From: Verrucomicrobiota bacterium
Lineage (GTDB): Bacteria > Verrucomicrobiota > Verrucomicrobiia > Limisphaerales > JAFMIX01
Assembly: GCA_026397895.1 (NCBI GenBank)
Contig: JAPLTZ010000240.1
Span: 4,027 to 10,537, forward strand
DNA: 6,511 nt
Direction of reading: 5' to 3'
Part shown: positions 1 through 4,896 of the stretch, one piece after another
Layout of the letters: each line of letters opens with the position of its first letter
Numbering within the stretch: position 1 is the first letter of the stretch
The notes under the pieces: model-generated
What the model was told of the DNA's origin: nothing
The model's database searches: none
Seen by the model: only the letters and a program-made list of their open reading frames with translations
Position numbers and translations under genes: made by a program

Positions 1-1
1 C

Positions 2-337
2 ACCGACATCCTGCCCACCTGCCTTGAACTCGCCGGCGCGACCCCGGCGGCGGGGGCGGATGGCATCAGCTTTGCGCCGCAACTGCAGGGCCGGCCCGGC
101 TCGCCGCGCACGTGGACCCATTCCCTTTACGTGGACAAATACTTTGTGCGTGACGCCCGATGGAAACTCCACGAGAACGGCGACCTGGAAGACGTGAGCA
201 ACTCACCCTACGAAGAAACCCTCGTCCCGCCGGCGAACGACACGCCCGAATCCAAGGCCGCCCGCGCGCGGTTGCAGGCCGTGATGAACCAACTCCATCC
301 CGCCAACCAACGTCCCGCCTCCCCGACGGGCAAGTAA
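2..337 (+). CDS. Sulfatase, C-terminal end (partial, 5' cut by window)
   Basis: The frame is open from base 2 to the TAA at 335-337 and gives 111 residues of C-terminal sequence. It begins TDILPTCLELAGA, a motif typical of the arylsulfatase/choline-sulfatase family just after the core alpha/beta domain. It continues through SLYVDKYFVRDARWKLHENG and a DVSNSPYEE segment, the usual terminal strand pattern (W-K-L ... D-L ... P-x-E) of these enzymes, and ends in a helix and a short Pro-rich tail. The family hydrolyses sulfate esters, often on sulfated polysaccharides, and is usually exported. The catalytic Cys/Ser and metal ligands lie upstream of the window, so activity and substrate cannot be judged. 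The neighbouring glycoside hydrolase remnant fits a polysaccharide-degradation locus. Confidence 0.88.
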   Translation, partial: TDILPTCLELAGATPAAGADGISFAPQLQGRPGSPRTWTHSLYVDKYFVRDARWKLHENGDLEDVSNSPYEETLVPPANDTPESKAARARLQAVMNQLHPANQRPASPTGK

Positions 338-353
338 GCGGGGCGGCGATTTT

Positions 354-587
354 GTGACGCCGGAATATATTCAACGCGCGAAGGCCGCCATGGCCGACGA
401 CATCGAGTGGAAGGCGAAGGGCAAGAAGGGCGCGTATCCCGCGAAGTGGCCGGAGTGGTTGGTGCAGGGCCAGCCGCGACCGAGCGGCCGCATCGCGTTC
501 TGCACGCGCAAGGATGTCTATGAGAAAGACGATGCGCTGCTGCCCTCCGGCCTGCTCGGCCCGGTGACGATTCAGGTGGCGGAGTGA
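354..587 (+). pseudogene. C-terminal remnant of a large glycoside hydrolase (alpha-L-rhamnosidase, GH106-like)
   Basis: This is a 77-residue frame from a GTG at 354 to the TGA at 585-587. The stretch WPEWLVQGQPRPSGRIAF followed by DDALLPSGLLGPVTIQ matches, from memory, the extreme C terminus of rhamnosidase-type glycoside hydrolases. Those proteins are usually 900 residues or more, ending in a beta-rich domain with P-S-G-R-(Y/I)-x-F and L-L-P-S-G-L-L-G-P. Nothing upstream can supply the body: the frame is closed by a TGA at 282-284, and the sulfatase occupies that DNA in another frame. The GTG has no convincing ribosome binding site. I therefore read it as a 5'-truncated relic, not a small functional gene. 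The family assignment is from motif recall only. Confidence 0.55.
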
Positions 588-603
588 ACGGCGCGCGCAC
601 TTT

Positions 604-629
604 GCCGGTGCGGCGGTGACGCCACTGGC
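604..629 (+). terminator. GC-rich hairpin after the glycoside hydrolase remnant
   Basis: GCCGGT (604-609) pairs with ACTGGC (624-629), and GGCG (612-615) pairs with CGCC (620-623). The loop is GTGA and there is a two-base bulge. It starts 17 bases after the TGA of the remnant. No U-tract follows on either strand, so it is at best a weak or factor-dependent terminator. The rest of 588-670 is GC-rich and holds no gene that I can see. Confidence 0.3.
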
Positions 630-670
630 TGGCGGGAGCAGGGCAGGGCAGGAATCAGCGGGAGGCGGAG

Positions 671-700
671 GAAACTTTGCAGTCTATTACCATATTAGGC
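671..700 (-). repeat. Truncated attC half-site at the distal end of the array
   Basis: On the minus strand this reads GCCTAAT, three bases, then GTAATAGACTGCAAAGTTTC. It starts one base after the stop codon of the last cassette gene, exactly where an attC belongs. The part matching 2566-2585 (19 of 20 bases) corresponds to the L'' arm and apical loop of the short attC at 2546-2595. The expected 3' half (CAGTTCAATTA ... GTTAGGC) is missing and replaced by unrelated GC-rich sequence below base 671. The site is therefore cut within or just after the loop, and it should not fold as a working attC. Confidence 0.7.
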
Positions 701-701
701 A

Positions 702-1121
702 TCATTGTGAAACTCTCTCCACGAAATTTGTATCAACGAAATACACTGCGCAACTGGGATGTCGCTGAACCTGAAACCGCGAAATAGGCCAAAGCTCGAC
801 CTGTTGACCAACGTGGTTGCCATCCAGAATACATCCCGTGACAACCATCCGCGTCCCCATCTCCGGTCCACCGTAATCTGTCTCAATCTTGGTGATGCGC
901 ACCTGCGAACTCGCCTCCAACGTATCCGTAACATCGTAGTGGCGCTTCGCTGTGAGCGCTCCCGACCAAAAATAAAGCGGCTGTCGTGTGCGATAGACAT
1001 CTCCGACGGTGTAATCAGTAGCGTATCGTCTGTCGTGCGAAATATCGGTGATGCTCTCGCAACCAGTCCCTGCAATCACGAGCAAGAGAGCAAACGTCAA
1101 GAATGTGCGGTGCGCGTCCAT
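702..1121 (-). CDS. Cassette-encoded probable lipoprotein (hypothetical)
   Basis: This encodes 139 residues from the ATG at 1119-1121, three bases from the attC box, to the TGA at 702-704. Residues 5-20 form a hydrophobic signal segment (TFLTFALLLVIAGTG) followed by Cys21, which suggests a lipoprotein. The -3 position is Gly where Leu or Val is usual, so the lipobox is imperfect. The mature part is soluble, mixed and rich in predicted strands, with two more Cys residues in its second half and a VYFVDTNFVERV end. I do not recognise the family. A longer reading from 1148 begins inside the attC and is an artefact of the site. The short gap to the attC leaves no room for its own promoter, so transcription probably comes from upstream cassettes. 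Export to the periplasm or outer membrane is inferred. Confidence 0.75.
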   Translation of the reverse strand: MDAHRTFLTFALLLVIAGTGCESITDISHDRRYATDYTVGDVYRTRQPLYFWSGALTAKRHYDVTDTLEASSQVRITKIETDYGGPEMGTRMVVTGCILDGNHVGQQVELWPISRFQVQRHPSCAVYFVDTNFVERVSQ

Positions 1122-1124
1122 GAT

Positions 1125-1214
1125 GCCTAACGAAAAAAGCTGAGCCACCGCCGACTCGTGGCGTGACTTGCAACCGCAGCGCCAACGGAGGTTGGCTCCG
1201 GCGACTGGTTAGGC
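1125..1214 (-). repeat. attC recombination site 1 (90 bp)
   Basis: The ends are perfectly complementary: GCCTAAC at 1125-1131 and GTTAGGC at 1208-1214. Inside, GAGCCA near the left end (1142-1147) pairs with TGGCTC near the right (1193-1198) and extends into CC-rich bases with small bulges. These are the L boxes with extrahelical bases. A variable centre follows. The left and right thirds are nearly identical to the site at 1617-1715. It is the attC of the cassette carrying gene 1209-1604. Confidence 0.87.
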
Positions 1215-1604
1215 CACATGGACATAACTCAACAAAATACTCTTCTGTAAGCGGTCAAAATCTTCTGTGCTGGTGTGATAGCGGAAAGCGTCTCGAACCT
1301 GCACGAACCGATTACGAGGCATAAACCGGTGAAGCTGCTCTGAAAGCCCAGCGATGGTGGGAATATGCTCGTAAAATGCGCACCACGCCGCTGTCGAAGC
1401 ATCTGTCGCTTCCTGCTTGGCGGTATCAAGACACCACTCTGCATATCTAAAAAAACGTCTCACTAAATCCTCGTCGCCTGCCTCAAATGCCTCTCGAAAG
1501 TGATAATCAATCTCTACCCAAAGTCCCATCGGACTTTCAGCCTGCGCAATATCGTGCCGATACTCTGGCAGCATCTCAAGGGCAACTCGTCTCCAAGCAC
1601 TCAT
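1209..1604 (-). CDS. Cassette-encoded hypothetical protein
   Basis: This encodes 131 residues from the ATG at 1602-1604 (MSAWRRVALEMLPEY) to the TAA at 1209-1211. The start lies 12 bases from the preceding attC box, and the stop codon is formed by the GCCTAAC box itself, so gene and recombination site overlap. The protein is soluble, with no signal or membrane segment. Its composition suggests an all-helical fold: charged amphipathic stretches such as HFREAFEAGDEDLVRRFFRY, then an aromatic-rich helix around WCLDTAKQE and WCAFYEHI. I cannot name the family with confidence. Proteins of this size and style are common in environmental cassettes. The in-frame MAQLFSLG extension from 1640 is attC sequence and not a real start. 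No function is proposed. Confidence 0.78.
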   Translation of the reverse strand: MSAWRRVALEMLPEYRHDIAQAESPMGLWVEIDYHFREAFEAGDEDLVRRFFRYAEWCLDTAKQEATDASTAAWCAFYEHIPTIAGLSEQLHRFMPRNRFVQVRDAFRYHTSTEDFDRLQKSILLSYVHVA

Positions 1605-1616
1605 ACGCGTAATGTG

Positions 1617-1715
1617 GCCTAACGAAAAAAGCTGAGCCACCGCCGACTCTTGGCGTGAACCGCGACAGCGGAACGGACAGCGCCAACGGCGGTTGGCTCC
1701 GTCGACTTGTTAGGC
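1617..1715 (-). repeat. attC recombination site 2 (99 bp)
   Basis: It has GCCTAAC at 1617-1623 and GTTAGGC at 1709-1715. The inner arms GAGCCACCGCCG (left) and GGCGGTTGGCTC (right) pair with one or two unpaired bases. It is nearly identical to site 1 in both flanks but differs in the central loop and is nine bases longer. It is the attC of the cassette carrying gene 1723-2040. Confidence 0.88.
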
Positions 1716-1722
1716 GGCAGTA

Positions 1723-2040
1723 TCATATCGGTAATCCAAAAACTGCACAACCACCTCTGCTTCCCATAACGAATCTGAAAACTGGTAAAGCTAAAACAAC
1801 TGCCGTCAGCCACCAAAAACGCCCAAACAATCGGAGCCGGAATGAAACGTATGGAATAGCCGCCAAAACTAGCGTCCAAAGAACATCAATGATGTAATCA
1901 CACGGCGGATATGGTGGATGCTGCATGTGCCCGCCCATGCACACATGCTTATTGAAGCACCACACTGACCCGAAACCACCAACTGCAAGAAACAGCGGCA
2001 GTGAAATGTAACCGAGAATCTTTTGCGTGGTGTTTGTCAT
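1723..2040 (-). CDS. Cassette-encoded small membrane protein, three predicted helices
   Basis: This encodes 105 residues from the ATG at 2038-2040 (MTNTTQKILGYISL) to the TGA at 1723-1725. Three hydrophobic segments are visible: about residues 8-29, 51-68 and 75-92. Between the first two lies a loop rich in Cys and His: C28, H32, C34, H38, H41 and C47, with PPYPP before the last. It could bind a metal or form disulfides, but no known motif is met exactly. The start lies nine bases from the attC box. The GGCGG immediately after GTTAGGC may serve as a weak ribosome binding site. A longer frame to 2118 runs through attC DNA and is rejected. The family is not recognised. An inner-membrane location is inferred. 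Confidence 0.77.
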   Translation of the reverse strand: MTNTTQKILGYISLPLFLAVGGFGSVWCFNKHVCMGGHMQHPPYPPCDYIIDVLWTLVLAAIPYVSFRLRLFGRFWWLTAVVLALPVFRFVMGSRGGCAVFGLPI

Positions 2041-2049
2041 GGCTATGCC

Positions 2050-2126
2050 GCCTAACGACCCAAGCTCAGCGACCCGGCCCACGAGGGCGTTCGATTGCAA
2101 CCGCGACGTGCAGCGCATGGTTAGGC
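2050..2126 (-). repeat. attC recombination site 3 (77 bp, different type, weak L arm)
   Basis: It has GCCTAAC at 2050-2056 and GTTAGGC at 2120-2126. The interior is unrelated to sites 1 and 2. The left arm (AGCTCAGCGACCCGG) would need a CGGGTCGCTGAGC-like partner. The right side offers only GTGCAGCGC, so the L-box stem is poor and the hairpin probably weaker. It terminates the cassette carrying gene 2134-2520. Its different sequence suggests that this cassette came from a different source. Confidence 0.75.
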
Positions 2127-2133
2127 CACAGGG

Positions 2134-2520
2134 TCATGTCTCCTGCCTCTCTTTCGCGAGTCTGCGTGCTTGGAATATCCCGAAAGTGCCGTAAGCCAAG
2201 AAGCAAACTCCAAGAATGATGATGAAGCTAAACCGCTCCGTATCGGAAAGTCCCCACGCAACAAAAATAGCTCCGGTCATCAGATTGAACGTAGCCGCGC
2301 TCGACCGAATCTTGCGACTCGACTCAAGTATCCGTGCTGTCTGGGGTGAAAACTTGACGTTGCGGTCAATCAGCGTGATGAGCGCACGAACATCATCCTC
2401 GCAATGCCCGCGACACGCCAAGCCCTTGCCGAGGTCAACGGCGCACTCCGGGCATAGGCTCTTGCCGCACGACTTGCAGCCGCCGACCGAATCTCTGTCA
2501 TGGTGGTAGAAGCAACTCAT
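2134..2520 (-). CDS. Cassette-encoded B-box-like zinc-finger membrane protein
   Basis: This encodes 128 residues from the ATG at 2518-2520 to the TGA at 2134-2136. The first 45 residues are a probable zinc-binding domain. C3, H6/H7, C15, C18, C23, C26, C36 and H39/C40 follow the B-box-like pattern C-x2-H ... C-x2-C-G-K-x-L-C-x2-C ... C-x2-H. A charged, helical linker follows (about 45-75), then two hydrophobic segments at about 77-91 and 97-117 and a basic tail (ARRLAKERQ). The likely topology is two membrane helices with the zinc domain and tail in the cytoplasm. In bacteria such N-terminal B-box-like domains are usually fused to membrane segments of unknown role. It is the first cassette in the array's reading direction. 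The substrate or partner is unknown. Confidence 0.82.
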   Translation of the reverse strand: MSCFYHHDRDSVGGCKSCGKSLCPECAVDLGKGLACRGHCEDDVRALITLIDRNVKFSPQTARILESSRKIRSSAATFNLMTGAIFVAWGLSDTERFSFIIILGVCFLAYGTFGIFQARRLAKERQET

Positions 2521-2545
2521 AAATGTTCGTGTGACGTTCGATGTG

Positions 2546-2595
2546 GCCTAACATCTAATTGAACTGAAAGTTTGCAGTCTATTACTTTTCACGGC
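2546..2595 (-). repeat. Proximal array end: short attC-like site with damaged 5' box
   Basis: Read on the minus strand, it starts with GCCGTGA where GCCTAAY is expected. TAATAGACTG follows, then an eight-base loop CAAACTTT, then CAGTTCAATTA and a perfect GTTAGGC box. TAATAGACTG pairs with CAGTTCAATTA with one mismatch and one unpaired base, which is attC-like geometry. Its centre (2566-2585) repeats 671-690 at 19 of 20 bases. It may be a decayed attC of a lost cassette or a non-canonical attI-like site. The intact R' box marks the start of the first cassette. Confidence 0.65.
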
Positions 2596-2598
2596 TTC

Positions 2599-2637
2599 AA
2601 ATCTGCGCCTCGCCAAATTATCTGGCAAGGCGGATTT
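2599..2637. repeat. Imperfect inverted repeat between recombinase and array
   Basis: AAATC + CGCCTCGCCA (2599-2615, two-base bulge) pairs with TGGCAAGGCGGATTT (2623-2637), leaving a seven-base AT-rich loop. One pair inside the stem is a wobble or mismatch. No U-tract follows on either strand, so it is not a textbook intrinsic terminator. It lies 36 bases past the recombinase stop codon and could still attenuate read-through into the cassettes, or be part of an element end. Confidence 0.45.
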
Positions 2638-2672
2638 GCGGGGCGTCACGGGATTTGGTTCAACGCGCCACC

Positions 2673-4163
2673 TCACCCCGGCCCTAAGCTCTGTTGGTTT
2701 TTGCAGTGTTCTATAGAAGTAGGCAGGCATGAATAGGTTATGTCAAGTTTGCCATCGCCGATTACGATCTTTTCGATGAGCGCTTCGACGATCTTCCGCT
2801 TGTCTGGCAGCGGCAGTTTTGGCCACTTTTCATGCAGGGTTTTGGACTCGTGCAACACGTCATCGGCGGACAGCTTGTTGACCTTCAAGAAGTCCACTTC
2901 GGCCTCCAGTTTTGGCAGTTCGGCGTTCAACTGCTTCAACCGTTCTTCGGCGGGGGTGAAAAAGTCGCGGAAACCATCCCCGGAAATCTGACTTTGTAAA
3001 TACAACTGTTTGATTCGCTGCATTTCCTCCCGCACCTTTTGAATCTCCCGCTGATGGGTTGCCAGCAAGGCGGACTTTTCCTCCAGATTTCGGTTAGCCG
3101 CCTGCAAATGGCCGGCAATCCGTTCCGATTGGCCGAAAAACATCTTCAATTCCTCCCGCACGACGTTTTCCAAGTCGGCAATGGCAATCTTGTTGCGACA
3201 TTTCCGGCAAAAGTATTTCGGACTGTCGGTGGACACATACATTTTATGGCCGCACGAACAATGCGCCAACCCGCTGAACAGATGCACCGGCGGCTTGCCG
3301 GGTTTCTTCCATGCCTTCAATTGTTCCTCCACAATCCGGTTCACCTGATTCCACAGGTCTTCGGAAACGATGGGCGGACATTCGGCCTTGCCCCATTCGC
3401 TTTCCGGTTTGAGTTCGGTGCGCCATGATTTATCGGTCTGCCGCATGGTGTTAAATACATATACGCCCTTGGCGCTGGATTCGTTCAAGATGCGTTCGAT
3501 GGAAGTGTCCCGCCAGATGCTGCCTTGGCGGGTGCGGTAGCCGGCGGCGTTCAGTTCCTTGGCCACCTGTCCCTTGCGCCGATACTGCAAAAAGAGTTCG
3601 TAAGCTTTGCGGCGGATGGCCGCTTCCTCGGGTTTGACGACCAGCTTGCGGTCTTTCCAGACATAGCCATACGGCGACGTGCCATTGATGGACTTGCCAA
3701 GCTTGGCGCGGGTTAATACCGATGCATTGACGCGCTCGGTGATTTCTTCGCGTTCCCATTGCGCGAACACGCCCAGCAAATGAAAGAACATCCGCCCCCC
3801 GGCGGTGCTGGTGTCAATCGCTTCACTCAAAGAAATCAAATCAGCTTCATGCTTGTTGAAAAAATCGGAAAAATCCTCCAGTTCCCGCCGGTTGCGGGAC
3901 AGGCGGGCGAGCTTGGAAAAAACCAGACCGGTGATATGGCCGCGCTCAATATCCTTCATCATGCGCTTGGCTTCCGGGTGCTGCATGACGGCCTTGCCGC
4001 TTTGCCCGGCCAAATCATACACTTCCTTGACCTGCCAGCCCCGTCTCTTGACGTAGTCGCGGGCGCGTTCCTCGTGATGTTCGGGGCTTTCGCCCTTGGC
4101 CTGGTCTTCGGTGGAAACCCGAATCCAGACGCCAATATCCTTTGGGGCATGGTTGTCCTTCAT
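2673..4163 (-). CDS. Large serine recombinase (site-specific integrase/resolvase family)
   Basis: This encodes 496 residues, the usual size for the family. The N-terminal resolvase catalytic domain (about 8-155) has IRVST with the nucleophile Ser17 and Arg15. It continues with SKLARLSRN (Arg87, Arg90) and FAQWEREEITERV before the long E helix. The recombinase DNA-binding domain follows (about 160-285, GTSPYGYVWKD and GYRTRQGSIW). A zinc ribbon has Cys302, Cys304, Cys319 and Cys322. Residues about 345-430 are a coiled coil rich in Glu, Lys and Leu, typical of large serine integrases. These enzymes cut attP and attB through a phosphoserine intermediate. The ATG at 4161-4163 lacks a strong ribosome binding site. 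The gene is separated from the upstream operon by a terminator, so it should have its own promoter. All key residues are present and it appears intact. It is unrelated to IntI and should not process attC sites. Confidence 0.95.
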   Translation of the reverse strand: MKDNHAPKDIGVWIRVSTEDQAKGESPEHHEERARDYVKRRGWQVKEVYDLAGQSGKAVMQHPEAKRMMKDIERGHITGLVFSKLARLSRNRRELEDFSDFFNKHEADLISLSEAIDTSTAGGRMFFHLLGVFAQWEREEITERVNASVLTRAKLGKSINGTSPYGYVWKDRKLVVKPEEAAIRRKAYELFLQYRRKGQVAKELNAAGYRTRQGSIWRDTSIERILNESSAKGVYVFNTMRQTDKSWRTELKPESEWGKAECPPIVSEDLWNQVNRIVEEQLKAWKKPGKPPVHLFSGLAHCSCGHKMYVSTDSPKYFCRKCRNKIAIADLENVVREELKMFFGQSERIAGHLQAANRNLEEKSALLATHQREIQKVREEMQRIKQLYLQSQISGDGFRDFFTPAEERLKQLNAELPKLEAEVDFLKVNKLSADDVLHESKTLHEKWPKLPLPDKRKIVEALIEKIVIGDGKLDITYSCLPTSIEHCKNQQSLGPG

Positions 4164-4238
4164 ACACTACTTCATCGCAAAGAACGCAAGGCGAAGCAAG
4201 AATGAATTGGACATTTTCGGGAGAAATTTTCGAGCAAA

Positions 4239-4270
4239 CAAAAAACCGCCACATGCTAGCACTGTGTCGG
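4239..4270 (-). terminator. Intrinsic terminator of the three-gene accessory operon
   Basis: On the minus strand CCG-A-CACA pairs with TGTG-G-CGG (seven pairs around one A/G mismatch), with a nine-base loop. Six T residues follow directly (the A-run at 4240-4245 on the plus strand), then G and TTTG. It begins 30 bases after the TAA at 4300 and ends about 75 bases before the recombinase start. This cleanly isolates the two units. The remaining 4164-4238 is AT-rich and must hold any recombinase promoter, but no good -35/-10 pair stands out. Confidence 0.72.
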
Positions 4271-4299
4271 CTTTTCGCGTTTCGCTTTCGCGGTTTGCG

Positions 4300-4554
4300 T
4301 TACGCCTGAATCGTCTGAATCACGCCCTCTGATTTGTGTCCCGCTTTAAGATTTACCCAGTCAATCGCATCGCGGTGCGGGGCAAACTTCAACAGGTATT
4401 GCGCCGGCTCGCCCAGCGCGTCCTCGGTGATTTCCAGGACGACATAGCCGATGGTTTTCCCAAAGGCGGAAAGTTCTATCTGCAAATACTCGTTGCCGCC
4501 CTTTTTGCCGTCGCGGCCGGCGCGCTCGCTGATGATGGTGGCGTATAATTTCAT
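4300..4554 (-). CDS. Small mobile-element accessory protein (hypothetical)
   Basis: This encodes 84 residues from the ATG at 4552-4554, with TAA at 4300-4302. The ATG overlaps the preceding gene's TGA as ATGA, which fixes the start and predicts translational coupling. A longer frame from 4584 would run into the preceding gene. The protein begins MKLYATIISERAGRDGKKGG and alternates short strands (YLQIELSAFG, TIGYVVLEIT, QYLLKFAP), suggesting a small beta-rich fold. I recall MKLYATI-type small proteins from phages and integrative elements, always of unknown function. It is the last gene before the terminator. There is no signal peptide or membrane segment, and a cytoplasmic location is inferred. 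Confidence 0.77.
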   Translation of the reverse strand: MKLYATIISERAGRDGKKGGNEYLQIELSAFGKTIGYVVLEITEDALGEPAQYLLKFAPHRDAIDWVNLKAGHKSEGVIQTIQA

Positions 4555-4892
4555 GGCGTTGCTTTGATGGCTGTTTGAATCCACTCGACCACCTGTTTGT
4601 CATGGCCGCCGATGGACCACTCGGTTATCTGTTCAACGGGTGTTCCGTTTCCTTCGCCGTGATAGCAGTCGCCCTGTTTCCAATCGTATATCGTGGCGAT
4701 ACCCGCCGGCGTATAGACTGTCCACTCGGCCTGGGTTTTGCATCCATCGCCCTCGGTGGGTTCGCCGAACCGGGCAACCAGTTGGGAATAGGAGCAGTCA
4801 ATTTCTCCCTGCCCGCTCGTTCCCATGGCGAGTAATGCAATGTCATCGCAGGTGGCGACACTGCCATCCCCGTAAATCATTTTGATTTCCAT
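4551..4892 (-). CDS. Conserved phage/plasmid-type hypothetical protein
   Basis: This encodes 113 residues from the ATG at 4890-4892 (MEIKMIYGDG), ending at TGA 4551-4553. Other possible starts are a GTG at 4904 and an ATG at 4880, the latter preceded by GGAA at suitable spacing. Visible motifs are YSQLVARFGEP, EWTVYTPAGIATIYDWKQG and EWSIGGHDKQVVEWI. From memory this order (Y-x-x-L-V-x-x-F-G-E-P ... A-T-I-Y-x-W-K ... W-x-I-G-G) marks a small protein family carried by phages and integrated elements, without a known activity. It sits in the middle of a three-gene block: five bases after the upstream stop (4-bp gap) and a 4-base overlap with the downstream gene. Such packing indicates one transcript. 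Confidence 0.77.
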   Translation of the reverse strand: MEIKMIYGDGSVATCDDIALLAMGTSGQGEIDCSYSQLVARFGEPTEGDGCKTQAEWTVYTPAGIATIYDWKQGDCYHGEGNGTPVEQITEWSIGGHDKQVVEWIQTAIKATP

Positions 4893-4896
4893 GTTA

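Larger units (their letters stand above)
671..2595 (-). mobile_element. Integron gene-cassette array, four cassettes, no integrase in window (CALIN-like)
   Basis: Four short genes in one orientation alternate with inverted-repeat sites bounded by GCCTAAC and GTTAGGC, the RYYYAAC/GTTRRRY boxes of attC sites. Each cassette is one gene plus the attC at its 3' end. In minus-strand order they are: gene 2134-2520 with attC 2050-2126; gene 1723-2040 with attC 1617-1715; gene 1209-1604 with attC 1125-1214; gene 702-1121 with the half site 671-700. Gene-to-box gaps are 0-25 bases, as in mobile cassettes. The gene normally found upstream of the first cassette is IntI, a tyrosine recombinase. Here that place is taken by a serine recombinase. 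Base composition looks lower in GC than the sulfatase side, consistent with acquired cassettes. Confidence 0.88.

Noticed and set aside
759..1130. Plus-strand frame opposite the lipoprotein gene
   Set aside because: Composition is arginine-rich and featureless, and the minus-strand gene has a signal segment and cassette logic.
1121..1148. Extended start MAQLFSLG for the lipoprotein gene
   Set aside because: The same eight residues also precede the gene at 1604 (1640 start) because both are translations of near-identical attC ends. The internal ATGs next to the boxes are the real starts.
2041..2118. Extended N terminus from 2118 for the three-helix membrane protein
   Set aside because: It translates attC site 3 and separates the hydrophobic N terminus from the natural MTNTTQK start.
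2560..2590. Possible cassette promoter (TAGACT, 17 bases, TTAGAT on the minus strand)
   Set aside because: Both hexamers match the consensus poorly and lie inside the attC-like site whose sequence is already explained by pairing.
3039..3428. Plus-strand frames inside the recombinase (also 3759-4205 and 3805-4056)
   Set aside because: These are shadows of a strongly supported serine recombinase on the minus strand.
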